Origin: Streptococcus sp. LYSM12 | GTDB taxonomy: Bacteria > Bacillota > Bacilli > Lactobacillales > Streptococcaceae | Reading direction: 5' to 3' | Length of the DNA: 33,638 nt | NCBI RefSeq assembly: GCF_004569635.1 | Contig: NZ_SPOZ01000026.1 | Span: 1 to 33,638 of the forward strand | In this document: positions 1 through 7,525 of the stretch, piece by piece | How positions within the stretch are numbered: the first letter of the stretch is position 1 | Layout of the letters: each line of letters begins with the position of its first letter | The notes under the pieces: generated by a model | Seen by the model: the letters and a program-made list of their open reading frames with translations, nothing else | Told to the model about the DNA's origin: nothing | Databases searched by the model: none | Position numbers and translations under genes: made by a program

Positions 1-203
1 TAGGCTTCCAACTGTTCTAAGGGAATTTTGCGAGACTTAGCAACACGTTTTTTCCGCTCTAGATGCCCTTGTTCTGAAAGTTGTTTTTCCCAAACGTAAA
101 GTGTGTTTGTGCTAATGCCAAAAAGCGCACAGGTTTCTTTTTTGCTGTGACCAGCAGTTACGTATTCTAATACTCGGTTCCTAAAATCTAAATCATATGC
201 CAT
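1..203 (-). mobile_element. IS630-family transposase, N-terminal part, cut by window edge
   Basis: On the minus strand an ATG at 203 opens 67 codons that run off the left edge without a stop. The product begins MAYDLDFRNRVLEYV and has a helix-turn-helix region (KKETCALFGISTNTLYVWEK, about residues 21-40) followed by a basic stretch. This is the layout of the DNA-binding first domain of IS630-family transposases, where it is often encoded as a separate OrfA. The catalytic DDE part would lie outside the window, so activity cannot be judged. The element appears to end at about 244, next to a TA and the truncated end of a 102-bp-class repeat, which fits IS630 targeting of TA. The family call is from the motif pattern, not from a search. 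Confidence 0.75.
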
Positions 204-244
204 ATAACTACTATACCATATACTGTTTATAAACTAAAGGAGTA
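204..244. mobile_element. Probable terminal region of the IS630-family element
   Basis: These 41 bases lie between the transposase start codon and the point where the neighbouring interspersed repeat begins in mid-sequence. They are AT-rich, and read outward on the minus strand the end starts TACTCCTTTAG. The other terminus is outside the window, so the inverted repeat cannot be confirmed. The end is placed here because the next bases, TAGTACTAGGCAAGG, match the interior of other copies of the small repeat and begin at a TA. Confidence 0.5.
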
Positions 245-327
245 TAGTACTAGGCAAGGAGCTGCAGGCTGTACTAGAGTACGGCAAAGCGAGTGAACGA
301 AGTCATAAAAGATAAACGAAATGACTA
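245..327 (-). repeat. MITE-like palindromic repeat, copy 1, truncated by IS insertion
   Basis: This is one copy of an approximately 102-bp repeat found at seven sites in the window. Only about 83 bp remain. It starts at the internal TAGTACTAGGCAAGG segment and runs to the terminal GACTA at 323-327, followed by TA at 328-329. The first roughly 20 bp (TAGTC...CTTT in full copies) are missing exactly where the IS630 element begins. Strand is relative to copies 2-5, which read TAGTCATTTCGTTT on the plus strand. Confidence 0.8.
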
Positions 328-431
328 TATCATCAAATTGTGTCATTTTTCTGTCTAATATCTAGGCTTGTACTAAAATCGCAGAAAAGAGCTTTCGCTA
401 ATTTACAGCTGAGGAGGGAACGGGAAAGAAG

Positions 432-663
432 TTGTCAGGTAGAAAAAAGAGTTGGTTTTTCGTGACCCAGGTACCATGGACAGCCTTAGGAGAGCTGACT
501 CAAGCGGGACGTGTCGAAGTGATGAATGTCAAGGTAGAAGCGAGGCAGATGAAAGAGCTGTTAGCCAACCCAGCCATTTATCCAGCCTACTATATATCAT
601 ATCCAAGAAAACTTGGGTTTCTATTAGCTTAGACGACCGCTTGGCAGATGAGATGTTGATATG
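432..663 (+). pseudogene. Remnant of an MmcQ/YjbR-family protein
   Basis: Two adjacent plus-strand frames together give the C-terminal half of an MmcQ/YjbR-like (double-wing) DNA-binding protein. The first frame gives KKSWFFVTQVPW, then VEVMNVKVEARQMKELL and the segment ending in IYPAYY. The second frame continues KKTWVSISLDDRLADEMLI to a TGA at 662-664. The family hallmark of a hydrophobic strand, then YPAY(H/Y) followed by xKKxWxSVxLD, is visible across the break. The frame changes near 600. The N-terminal half is absent and the downstream DNA is not coding. It is a dead fragment; the family call is from remembered motifs. Confidence 0.6.
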
Positions 664-664
664 A

Positions 665-932
665 ACTCTGAGACACGATGGAGATGGGCTGTGGTCCAGT
701 CCAGCTAGTCTTGTGTTTATCGTGCTGTAGCTGTTATGAATGGTGTTTGCCTAGGGGGATGCGGGGAAACGATTGAGTGAAGATACTGGAAGTTTTCAGT
801 GGATATTCTTTCTTTCTGCATCATTATTGTGGTGTTGGACATGTGTTGTCTGTGAAAAATGGACGATGAGTGATGAACATACAGTGTTGAATGGAAATGT
901 TGACTTGTGAATACAGGGCTCAGACAAAAAAA
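665..932. other. Intergenic, no gene seen, upstream of sodA
   Basis: About 270 bases with stops in all frames. The first part is probably eroded 3' sequence of the MmcQ/YjbR remnant. Only the sodA promoter at its right end is recognisable. Confidence 0.6.
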
Positions 933-961
933 TTGAAAAGGCTCTTAAATTGCGGTAAAAT
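933..961 (+). promoter_or_regulatory. sodA promoter
   Basis: The -35 box TTGAAA (933-938), a 17-bp spacer and the -10 box TAAAAT (956-961) make a good sigma-A promoter. The ribosome binding site AAAGGAGG (978-985) lies 6 bases before the sodA ATG. Confidence 0.8.
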
Positions 962-991
962 AGGAGAATAGAAGATTAAAGGAGGCCAAAC

Positions 992-1597
992 ATGGCAATT
1001 ATTTTACCAGATTTACCATACGCTTACGATGCTCTTGAGCCATATATTGACATGGAAACCATGACCTTACATCATGATAAGCATCATGCAACCTACGTTG
1101 CTAATGCAAATGCGGCACTTGAAAAACATCCAGAAATTGGTGAAGATTTGGTGGCATTGCTCTCAGATGTAGAACAAATCCCTGCAGACATTCGCCAAGC
1201 CTTGATTAACAATGGTGGGGGTCACTTGAACCATGCTCTTTTCTGGGAATTACTGTCACCAGAGAAGATAGATGTTCCAGCAGAATTAGCAGCAGATATT
1301 GCCGCAACATTTGGCTCATTTGAAGAGTTCCAAGCAGCGTTTACAACAGCAGCAACAACTCGCTTTGGTTCAGGCTGGGCTTTCTTGGTTGTCAACAAAG
1401 AGGGCAAGTTAGAGATTGTATCAACTGCTAACCAAGATACACCAATCATGAATGGTTTGACGCCAATCTTGGCGCTTGATGTGTGGGAGCATGCTTACTA
1501 CTTGAATTACCGTAATGTTCGTCCAAATTATATCAAAGCATTCTTTGAAATCATTAACTGGAACAAAGTAAACGAATTGTACCAAGCTGCTAAATAA
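992..1597 (+). CDS. sodA: Superoxide dismutase, Mn/Fe type
   Basis: Cytoplasmic enzyme that converts superoxide to oxygen and hydrogen peroxide. The 201-residue product is the normal length for streptococcal SodA. It has the N-terminal alpha-hairpin domain ([29 protein letters not shown]) and the C-terminal alpha/beta domain with [13 protein letters not shown]. Metal ligands can be placed at H27, H81, D163 and H167. Streptococcal SodA usually binds Mn, but sequence alone does not exclude Fe or cambialistic use. The start is fixed by a strong SD at 978-985 and its own promoter. It stands alone, since neither neighbour can be co-transcribed. Confidence 0.97.
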   Translation: MAIILPDLPYAYDALEPYIDMETMTLHHDKHHATYVANANAALEKHPEIGEDLVALLSDVEQIPADIRQALINNGGGHLNHALFWELLSPEKIDVPAELAADIAATFGSFEEFQAAFTTAATTRFGSGWAFLVVNKEGKLEIVSTANQDTPIMNGLTPILALDVWEHAYYLNYRNVRPNYIKAFFEIINWNKVNELYQAAK

Positions 1598-2457
1598 GAA
1601 TGGCTAATGACAGCATGCTCTACTGGACGTGCTTTTAGGCTTGCGAAAAGGAAGTGCTACTCTGAGAGGGCTGTATTTTAACCCTCACAGTAGGGCGATG
1701 AATAAGCTTGTCTTTGGAGCGATGCAAGAAAGAAAGCTATCAGTTAGTTGCTGTATCGTGAGCATCTATCGATTGCAAAGAGAGAGTGGGAAAGGTCGTG
1801 ATGTTGAAATCTCGATTTGACCTCACTCCTTTATTTTTACGCTCGAGTATTAGCAGTCCTTGCCTTAGCTGGCTTTGCTTTCTAGTTTTAAGTCTGAACT
1901 CAGTTAAACAAGATACAAAGTCAGTAAAGACCTCAAGGGCATTCATATCTGTAAAGCAGGTACAGCCTGCAACAGCTGTAGAAAAATAAGACTTTTAGCG
2001 AAGAAGATTAGGTGGTCATATCCGTAAGTAAGTTAACTTTGCCAGGCATCGTCCCCCTCAAGGGAACCGTATAAGAGAGCGCCATTGCTTCTTAAACGTC
2101 AATTTCCTACCTCCAAAGGGCTAACATTCTTTGGAGCAAATAATTTGCCACGGTTTCGTCCCTTTTTCCGAGCTTTTAGCTCGGGTTCCGTTATACCACG
2201 ATACGCGGACGACCAATGTTTACGAACGTCCCCCTTGCCTTATCTTTGTTTCCTAGGCTAAGGGATTGATGGATACGTTAGACCGTTCAAACTGAGATTA
2301 GGTAGTTTGTCTTAGCTCTCACGAAAAACGTATAAAAAAAGATTTGTTTTTAGAGAATGGTGTTTCATCAGTGAGGCAGAGGTAGTTTTAAGCTAGAACA
2401 GCAGTAAAAATAGAGATTAGTCACATCGAACGATCCGTTTTATGAAACGATTTAAAA
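1598..2457. repeat. Long noncoding stretch of degenerate composite repeats after sodA
   Basis: No gene is supported here. An imperfect hairpin at about 1658-1695 (CTCTGAGAGGG / CCCTCACAG) may end sodA transcription. From about 1883 to 1940 the DNA is a diverged copy of the module found around clpP (AAGATACAA...GTAAAGA..CTCAA). From about 2012 it has GTATCCGTAAG-like and TTTGCCA..GTTTCGTCCC-like modules, and an inverted pair CTCCAAAG / CTTTGGAG at 2111-2136 matches the perfect palindrome at 17646. So this is an older version of the mosaic repeats seen at 17414-18170 and 18926-19450. A short hydrophobic reading near 1838 (VLAVLALAGFAF) could be a residue of a lost gene but is too broken to call. 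Confidence 0.6.
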
Positions 2458-2492
2458 AAATGCATGTAACAAGAAAAAGGTTACATGCATTT
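2458..2492. terminator. Bidirectional hairpin terminator
   Basis: A perfect 13-bp stem (AAATGCATGTAAC, 2458-2470, with its complement at 2480-2492) closes a 9-base purine loop. It is flanked by A-runs on the left and T-rich sequence on the right. It insulates the aminotransferase gene from upstream transcription. Confidence 0.8.
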
Positions 2493-2549
2493 ACTTTATA
2501 TGTAGGGAATACCAATATAGTTTTTTTATTCATTTTATTTGTATAAATA

Positions 2550-2558
2550 TGATATACT
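2550..2558 (+). promoter_or_regulatory. Extended -10 promoter of the aminotransferase gene
   Basis: TGATATACT has TG (2550-2551) one base before the -10 box TATACT (2553-2558). No good -35 box lies 17 bp upstream, so this looks like a TG-extended -10 promoter. A GGGGAG SD follows at 2581-2586. Confidence 0.7.
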
Positions 2559-2592
2559 AAGGAAACAAAGATCGGTATAAGGGGAGGGCGCT

Positions 2593-3711
2593 ATGGAGAT
2601 TGCAAGGTTTGGTGTGGAAGAATGGTTGAATGAATGGGAGGCACAGGCAGTCTATGATATCGCAGGAAGTTCGATTGATTCGTTGACCCTGGCAGAAGTT
2701 CTAGCGCTGGGAGGGTCATCCCAGTCAGCATTTTTAAAGGATTTGTGGGAAAAGAAGATGAACTATGGCTGGATTGAGGGGTCGCCTACTTTTAAGGAGG
2801 AAGTGAGAAAACTTTACCAGAATGTAGAGCTAAATCAGATTCTTCAGACCAATGGGGCAACAGGAGCCAATCATTTAGTACTGTATGCCTTAATTGAAAG
2901 TGGAGACCATGTTATTTCACTCTATCCAAGCTATCAGCAGTTGTACGATATTCCGCGTTCTTTAGGAGCAGATGTATCTCTTTGGCAGATTCGGGAGAGT
3001 GAATCGTGGCTGCCGTCTTTGGATGAGTTGCGAACCTTGATGCGACCTAATACTAAGATAATCTGTATCAATAATGCCAATAATCCAACGGGAGCTGTTA
3101 TGGAGCGCTCTTTCCTAGAGGAGCTAGTGGCCATTGCTCGAGAAGTTGGGGCATACATCCTATCAGATGAGGTTTATAAACCCTTGGAGGAGCATTTTGA
3201 TGTGCCAGCTATAGTAGATTTGTACGAAAAAGGTATTTCGGTCAATAGTATGTCCAAAACTTATTCGGTTGCTGGTGTGCGAGTTGGTTGGGTAGTTGCA
3301 AATGATGAACTATCGCAGTGCTTTCGGAAGTATCGTGATTACACGATGATTTGTGCTGGAGTAGTAGACGATGCTCTTGCAACCTATGTGTTGCAGCATA
3401 AGGAAGCAGTCTTAGCCCGAAATCGAGCGCTTGTGACTGAAAACCTAACTGTCGTCAAAGATTGGGTGGAAAAAGAAACGCGAGTGTCTTTGGTCTATCC
3501 AAGCGCTGTTCCTGTCTCCTTTATCAAACTAGAAATTCCAGAAGAAACAGAAACATTTTGTTTACGATTATTGAAAGAAAAGGGGGTCTTATTGGTACCA
3601 GGCAATCGCTTTGATTGCCCAGGCTATGCTCGTTTGGGCTATTGCACCCAGACTTCAATTCTAAAAAAGGGATTGGCACTAGTATCAGAATTTTTGAAAC
3701 AGTATGACTAA
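2593..3711 (+). CDS. PLP-dependent class I/II aminotransferase, substrate unknown
   Basis: A 372-residue fold-type I aminotransferase. Visible hallmarks are NNANNPTGAVM, where the Asn contacts the cofactor; LSDEVYKPL, with the Asp that binds the pyridine nitrogen; SMSKTYSVAGVRVGW, with the Schiff-base Lys; and a C-terminal Arg region (YARLGYC) that would bind the substrate carboxylate. The N-terminus (MEIARFGVEEWLNEWE) resembles the branch that also contains capreomycidine-synthase-like and other poorly characterised members, so I do not name a substrate. It is monocistronic, with its own extended -10 promoter, a strong SD, and a shared terminator with the convergent queA. It appears intact. 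Confidence 0.9.
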   Translation: MEIARFGVEEWLNEWEAQAVYDIAGSSIDSLTLAEVLALGGSSQSAFLKDLWEKKMNYGWIEGSPTFKEEVRKLYQNVELNQILQTNGATGANHLVLYALIESGDHVISLYPSYQQLYDIPRSLGADVSLWQIRESESWLPSLDELRTLMRPNTKIICINNANNPTGAVMERSFLEELVAIAREVGAYILSDEVYKPLEEHFDVPAIVDLYEKGISVNSMSKTYSVAGVRVGWVVANDELSQCFRKYRDYTMICAGVVDDALATYVLQHKEAVLARNRALVTENLTVVKDWVEKETRVSLVYPSAVPVSFIKLEIPEETETFCLRLLKEKGVLLVPGNRFDCPGYARLGYCTQTSILKKGLALVSEFLKQYD

Positions 3712-3764
3712 TTTGTAGGGAAGATATCCAAGTATGTTTTTCATTTGGGCATTTCTATCAAATG

Positions 3765-3797
3765 AACCTCCCTTGCAAAAGGATTGCGAGGGAGGTT
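3765..3797. terminator. Hairpin shared by convergent aminotransferase and queA genes
   Basis: A 14-bp stem, AACCTCCCTTGCAA (3765-3778) with TTGCGAGGGAGGTT (3784-3797), has one G-T pair and a 5-base loop. It lies between the two converging stop codons. T-tails are weak on both sides, so efficiency is uncertain. Confidence 0.75.
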
Positions 3798-3802
3798 GTT
3801 AA

Positions 3803-4831
3803 TTATTTGATAAACATGGCATCGCCAAAGCTAAAGAAACGGTATTCACTTTCAATAGCGTGCTGGTAGGCTTCAAGGACAAATTTGCGTCCTGCAAAGG
3901 CAGATACCAACATGACTAAGGTGGATTTTGGCAGATGGAAATTGGTTGAAAAGGCATCAACCACCTTAAATTGGTAGCCTGGTTTGATGAAGATATTGGT
4001 CCAACCAGAGTCAGCCTGAATATCCCCACCAAATTTATTGCCAATCGTTTCTAAGGTACGGATAGAAGTAGTTCCAACAGCGATGATGCGGTGACCAGAA
4101 GCCTTGACTTCCCGTAGGGTAGTTGCTGCTACTTCTGATAAGCTATAAAATTCCGAATGCATTTCATGCTCGTTCAGATTGTCAACGGACACAGGGCGAA
4201 AAGTGCCGAGTCCGACATGGAGGGTTAGGTAGACTAGTTTGATACCTTTTGCTTCGATTTTTTCCAGTAATTCCTGGGTAAAATGAAGCCCTGCTGTCGG
4301 TGCAGCAGCTGAGCCATTTTCCTTAGCATAAACGGTCTGGTAGCGTTCGCGGTCATCGAGTTTTTCGTGAATATAAGGTGGGAGTGGCATTTCTCCAAGA
4401 CTTTCTAAGACTTCGAGAAAAATCCCATCGTAGGTAAATTCTACGATACGACCACCGTGTTCTAATTCTTGAACGATGGTGGCTGATAAGCGTCCGTCTC
4501 CAAAGGAAATTTGGGTACCTATTTTGAGACGTTTGGCTGGTTTGGCAAGAACTTCCCATTGATCACCTTGAGTATTTTTGAGAAGGAGTAATTCCACATG
4601 TCCACCCGTTTCAATTTTTTCTCCGTAGAGACGGGCTGGTAGGACGCGGGTATTGTTCATCACAAGGGCATCGCCAGGTTCTAATTCATCAATAATCTGA
4701 TCAAAATGGGTGTCTACCAATACCTGTTTGTTGCGGTCTAGTATCAAGAGACGTGAAGCGTCACGCTGTTCAAGAGGGACTTGGGCAATCAGATGGTCGG
4801 GTAAATGAAAATCAAAATCAGCAGTATTCAT
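3803..4831 (-). CDS. queA: S-adenosylmethionine:tRNA ribosyltransferase-isomerase
   Basis: QueA transfers and isomerises the ribosyl part of AdoMet onto preQ1 at position 34 of GUN-anticodon tRNAs, giving epoxyqueuosine. The 342-residue length is normal. Family signatures are visible: [17 protein letters not shown] at the N-terminus, the [15 protein letters not shown] segment, [13 protein letters not shown], and [15 protein letters not shown]. The ATG at 4831 has an AAGGAG SD just upstream, which lies in the spacer after the small membrane-protein gene. The two genes are probably co-transcribed from the promoter at 5045-5053. The gene looks intact. Confidence 0.96.
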   Translation of the reverse strand: MNTADFDFHLPDHLIAQVPLEQRDASRLLILDRNKQVLVDTHFDQIIDELEPGDALVMNNTRVLPARLYGEKIETGGHVELLLLKNTQGDQWEVLAKPAKRLKIGTQISFGDGRLSATIVQELEHGGRIVEFTYDGIFLEVLESLGEMPLPPYIHEKLDDRERYQTVYAKENGSAAAPTAGLHFTQELLEKIEAKGIKLVYLTLHVGLGTFRPVSVDNLNEHEMHSEFYSLSEVAATTLREVKASGHRIIAVGTTSIRTLETIGNKFGGDIQADSGWTNIFIKPGYQFKVVDAFSTNFHLPKSTLVMLVSAFAGRKFVLEAYQHAIESEYRFFSFGDAMFIK

Positions 4832-4844
4832 GAGGCTCCTTAAT

Positions 4845-5012
4845 TTATTGAGATAGGGTTATGAAATAAATCAATACAAGTAGGGGAAGGGCAACGAGTA
4901 GACTTCCAAACACAAATAAAGGAATCCAAACCCAGGTCCTCTCCTTAATCAAGTAGGCAAGGACATCAAAGAGAATTCCAACGATAAAAAGAATCAATAA
5001 GAGAAGGGTCAT
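4845..5012 (-). CDS. Small two-helix membrane protein (55 residues)
   Basis: An ATG at 5012 (minus strand) opens 55 codons ending at 4845. The product starts [20 protein letters not shown], has a short charged turn (LIKERTW), and then a second hydrophobic stretch ([20 protein letters not shown]), so it is a predicted two-span membrane hairpin. An AGAGGAG SD stands 8 bases before the ATG, and a TGGTATAAT extended -10 box lies 30-40 bases upstream, so expression is well supported. It ends 13 bases before queA and probably forms an operon with it. I do not recognise a family; the function is unknown. Confidence 0.75.
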   Translation of the reverse strand: MTLLLLILFIVGILFDVLAYLIKERTWVWIPLFVFGSLLVALPLLVLIYFITLSQ

Positions 5013-5044
5013 AGGTTCTAGCTCCTCTGAGAATATTTCTATTC

Positions 5045-5053
5045 ATTATACCA
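5045..5053 (-). promoter_or_regulatory. Extended -10 promoter for the small membrane protein and queA
   Basis: Read on the minus strand this is TGGTATAAT, a perfect -10 box with the TG extension. No strong -35 box is seen. Confidence 0.75.
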
Positions 5054-5091
5054 TAAATCAGCCCTACCAAACGTATGAAATTAAAATTTCC

Positions 5092-5117
5092 AACCCTTTA
5101 TTTATGAATAAAGGGTT
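5092..5117. other. Perfect 11-bp hairpin upstream of the queA-operon promoter
   Basis: AACCCTTTATT (5092-5102) pairs with AATAAAGGGTT (5107-5117) across a 4-base loop. It lies upstream of the divergent promoter and far from any gene end, so its role (operator, terminator relic) is not clear. Confidence 0.5.
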
Positions 5118-5282
5118 CTGTAAGAGGCATTGTTATAGAGATGTGAAAGATGCAATCTCTCCTTTTTAGAAACTAACGATTGGCGGTATTCAGAAAGTGT
5201 AGGTTGCACTCTACAAAACGGTCGTTTATTACTCCGATACAGCAGCAGGACAAATGCATGAAGAAAGTTAGGTTTTCAGATA

Positions 5283-5384
5283 TCGTCATTTCATCTATCT
5301 TTTATGACTTCGTTCACTTAGCTTGTCGTACTCTAGTACAGCCAGCAGTTCCTTGCCTAGTACTAAAAGCAAATAAAAAGACCA
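5283..5384 (+). repeat. MITE-like palindromic repeat, copy 2
   Basis: 102 bp from TCGTC to GACCA, bounded by TA at 5281-5282 and 5385-5386. The interior has the family core (ACTTCGTTCAC, GTCGTACTCTAGTAC, CCTTGCCTAGTACTAAAAG). It sits between the queA operon and nagB, upstream of the nagB promoter. Confidence 0.85.
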
Positions 5385-5499
5385 TAACTACGGTAGGGGT
5401 GGAGGAATCCCCATGATAGATTGTACAAAATGTATGTGGCTAGAAAATGGGGACCTGCATTTTCTTCATGCGTATGTCGTGTTAAAACAGCGTCAGGTC

Positions 5500-5528
5500 T
5501 TGACAAAAATTGGTCTATACAATATAAT
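5500..5528 (+). promoter_or_regulatory. nagB promoter
   Basis: A consensus promoter: TTGACA (5500-5505), a 17-bp spacer and TATAAT (5523-5528). Such a strong promoter implies that control is by a repressor, and two operator-like sites overlap or follow it. Confidence 0.9.
5509..5523. promoter_or_regulatory. NagR-type (GntR family) operator, site 1
   Basis: ATTGGTCTATACAAT is a near-palindrome that matches the known NagR/DasR-type pattern (TGGTNTANACCA). It lies in the spacer between the -35 and -10 boxes of nagB, so bound repressor would block RNA polymerase. Confidence 0.7.
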
Positions 5529-5538
5529 AAAGACAAAG

Positions 5539-5550
5539 TGGTATATACCA
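5539..5550. promoter_or_regulatory. NagR-type (GntR family) operator, site 2
   Basis: TGGTATATACCA is a perfect 12-bp palindrome 10 bp after the -10 box. With site 1 it forms a tandem pair with centres about 29 bp apart, as expected for derepression of glucosamine-6-phosphate deaminase by amino-sugar phosphates. The regulator is not in the window. Confidence 0.75.
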
Positions 5551-5580
5551 AAATACAAAAATAAAGTAAAGGAGATTCAC

Positions 5581-6288
5581 ATGAAAGTTATTCGTGTTAA
5601 AGATCAGGTTGAAGGTGGTGTTGTTGCCCTAGAATTACTACAGAAAGAGTTGAAAGCAGGGGCTGAGGTCTTAGGACTTGCGACAGGTTCGACTCCGATT
5701 GAATTTTACAAGCAATTAGTCGCAAGTAATCTGGATTTTTCAGACCTTGTATCCGTCAATCTAGATGAGTATGTAGGTCTAGGTAATGAAAGTGACCAGT
5801 CTTATGTTTACTTTATGAATGAGCATTTGTTTTCCAAAAAGCCGTTCAAGGTATCTTATTTGCCAAATGGCTTGGCTGAGGACTTGGATGCAGAAGTAGA
5901 GCGCTACAATGCTTTATTGGCAGCACATCCAGTTGATTTCCAAATTTTAGGGATTGGTCGCAATGGTCATATCGGTTTCAATGAGCCTGGTTCACCATTT
6001 GATGGTTTGACGCGTGTGGTTGACTTGACACCGTCTACTATTGAAGCGAATAGTCGCTTTTTTGAAAGGGAAGAGGATGTACCAACGCAAGCGATTTCCA
6101 TGGGGATTGCCTCAATCATGTCTGCTAAGACAGTGGTTTTAATGGCTTATGGGGAAACGAAAGCGGATGCTGTCTATCAAATGGTTCAAGGTCCAGTGAC
6201 TGAAGATGTGCCAGCCAGTGTCTTGCAACGCCATGCTAATGTATATGTTATTGTGGATGAAGAAGCTGCTGGACGTTTAGAAGATTAG
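5581..6288 (+). CDS. nagB: Glucosamine-6-phosphate deaminase
   Basis: Converts glucosamine-6-phosphate to fructose-6-phosphate and ammonia, the last step of N-acetylglucosamine catabolism. The 235-residue product has the substrate-binding [13 protein letters not shown], the catalytic LDEY (D62, E63), and [14 protein letters not shown]. This is the short Gram-positive form, which lacks the C-terminal allosteric extension of E. coli NagB. I take the ATG at 5581, with AAAGGAG at 5568-5574. The frame is open further upstream to about 5413, but that stretch covers the promoter and both operators. The gene is monocistronic and followed by a clear terminator. Confidence 0.96.
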   Translation: MKVIRVKDQVEGGVVALELLQKELKAGAEVLGLATGSTPIEFYKQLVASNLDFSDLVSVNLDEYVGLGNESDQSYVYFMNEHLFSKKPFKVSYLPNGLAEDLDAEVERYNALLAAHPVDFQILGIGRNGHIGFNEPGSPFDGLTRVVDLTPSTIEANSRFFEREEDVPTQAISMGIASIMSAKTVVLMAYGETKADAVYQMVQGPVTEDVPASVLQRHANVYVIVDEEAAGRLED

Positions 6289-6295
6289 CAACAAG

Positions 6296-6322
6296 AAAGA
6301 CTGAGTTTGTTCAGTCTTTTTC
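6296..6322 (+). terminator. Intrinsic terminator after nagB
   Basis: AAAGACTGA (6296-6304) pairs with TCAGTCTTT (6311-6319) around a 6-base loop, with further T's in the tail. Confidence 0.9.
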
Positions 6323-6340
6323 GGTGCTTTCATCCCAGTG

Positions 6341-6349
6341 TGGTACAAT
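6341..6349 (+). promoter_or_regulatory. rsuA promoter placed for a leaderless mRNA
   Basis: TGGTACAAT is a TG-extended -10 box (TACAAT at 6344-6349). It ends only 6 bases before the ATG at 6356, so transcription should start at or next to the A of the start codon. No good -35 box is seen. Confidence 0.65.
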
Positions 6350-6355
6350 AGGAGC

Positions 6356-7075
6356 ATGCGATTAGATAAGTGTTTGGAAAAGGCGGGTTGGGGCTCGCGA
6401 AATCAGATTAAGAAGCTGCTCAAAGCTCAGCAGGTGACAGTGGACGGAAGACCTGCAAGAACTGGTAATCAGATTGTAGACCCTGGTTTGCAGGTGATTG
6501 AAGCTAGAGGCAAACAGGTGGAGCTTGAATCTCCTGTCTATTACCTGCTTAATAAGCCAGCAGGTGTGGTATCTGCGGTATCAGATGCCAAGCATGAAAC
6601 GGTAATTGATATCATTGCAAAAAATGACAGGCGGGTTGGATTGTATCCTGTTGGACGTTTGGATAGAGATACGGAGGGGCTTTTACTCATCACGAATAAC
6701 GGTCCCCTAGGTTTTCGCATGCTACATCCCAAGTATCATGTGGACAAGATCTATTATGTGGAGGTTAATGGTATACTTGCTGCTGATGCCGTTGCCTTTT
6801 TTCAAGAGGGAATCCGATTTTTAGACGGAACAATTTGCCAGCCTGCTAGACTCGAAATTTTATCGGCAGAGCCTACGGCTAGTTGTGCGAGGGTTCAGAT
6901 TGAAGAAGGGAAATTTCATCAGGTCAAAAAGATGTTTTTAGCCTACGGGGTCAAGGTAACCTATCTTAAGCGTCTTTCCTTTGGTGGCTTTGTCTTGGAA
7001 GATGATCTACCAGTGGGTGCTTATCGGGGGTTGACGTGCGAGGAAAAAGAAATCTTAAAGCAATATTTGGATTAG
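6356..7075 (+). CDS. rsuA: 16S rRNA pseudouridine(516) synthase family protein
   Basis: A 239-residue RsuA-family pseudouridine synthase. An N-terminal S4 RNA-binding domain (MRLDKCLEKAGWGSR...LLKAQQVTVDG, residues 1-42) is joined to the catalytic domain, with VYYLLNKPAGVVSA and the active-site motif GRLDRDTEGLLLIT, whose central Asp is the nucleophile. EEGKFHQVKKMFLAYG is the conserved C-terminal motif. The ATG at 6356 matches the start of the S4 domain. An in-frame GTG at 6338 exists but lies upstream of the -10 box. RsuA is the likeliest member given the single S4 domain and length, but RluB/RluE-like specificity cannot be excluded. Confidence 0.88.
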   Translation: MRLDKCLEKAGWGSRNQIKKLLKAQQVTVDGRPARTGNQIVDPGLQVIEARGKQVELESPVYYLLNKPAGVVSAVSDAKHETVIDIIAKNDRRVGLYPVGRLDRDTEGLLLITNNGPLGFRMLHPKYHVDKIYYVEVNGILAADAVAFFQEGIRFLDGTICQPARLEILSAEPTASCARVQIEEGKFHQVKKMFLAYGVKVTYLKRLSFGGFVLEDDLPVGAYRGLTCEEKEILKQYLD

Positions 7076-7379
7076 AAAGTAGATATCCCATTGTGCTCGC
7101 TCGTTTTAAAGATAGAGGATGTACAGTCCTTGACATTAGTGCTCTAATGTTACCTCAAGGATAATCCAGTTGATGAAAAGAGAGGATCAAGAATGCAAGA
7201 GTACAGCGGGGATCTATGCGGTTCTATCATTATAAGTGGGCCATATTTTGAAAAAACGAATAAAGCTATCCGTCAAACATCACCTATACTCTGCGAACCT
7301 CAAATCTAAACAGGGCTAGATCGCTTTTGGGAATGAAAGAGGGGCTTTACTATTGTTATCTTCGGACTTTCAGAAATGA
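7076..7379. other. Intergenic after rsuA with an orphan operator-like promoter
   Basis: No gene supported. It holds a MerR-type spaced dyad at 7128-7154, and behind it an SD-like GAGGATC and a 38-codon reading from the ATG at 7193 that resembles nothing I know. It looks like the leftover 5' region of a lost gene. Confidence 0.5.
7128..7154 (+). promoter_or_regulatory. Orphan MerR-family-type operator/promoter
   Basis: A TTGACA -35 box (7130-7135) is followed by the perfect dyad ACATTAG-tgct-CTAATGT (7133-7150). Dyads that overlap the -35 end of a long spacer are typical of MerR-family activated promoters. No intact target gene and no good -10 box at 19 bp follow, so the site is probably a relic. 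Confidence 0.45.
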
Positions 7380-7482
7380 TAGTCATTTCGTTTATCTGTT
7401 ATTGCTTCGTTAACTCTCTTTGCTGTACTCTAGTACTGCCTGTAGCTCCTTGCCGAGTACTAAAAGTAAACGAAAAGGACTT
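7380..7482 (+). repeat. MITE-like palindromic repeat, copy 3
   Basis: About 103 bp, starting TAGTCATTTCGTTTATC and ending near GGACTTAG. It has the shared core (CTTCGTTAACTC, CTGTACTCTAGTAC, CCTTGCCGAGTACTAAAAG). Flanking TA copies are eroded (GA on the left, TT-like on the right), so this is probably an older insertion. Confidence 0.8.
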
Positions 7483-7525
7483 AGTCCTGTACAATATAGA
7501 ACTAAATCCTTCACTTAAAATATTA

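Noticed and set aside
1629..1989. Short frames after sodA with a hydrophobic stretch
   Set aside because: Frames are short and shifted, and part of the DNA matches the noncoding composite repeat.
5413..5580. A 56-codon upstream extension of NagB
   Set aside because: It contains the promoter and both NagR-type operators. The SD and family start fit the ATG at 5581.
7281..7310. BOX-element-like text (TATACTCTGCGAA) as in pneumococcus
   Set aside because: Only about a dozen bases agree and the rest of boxA is not present.
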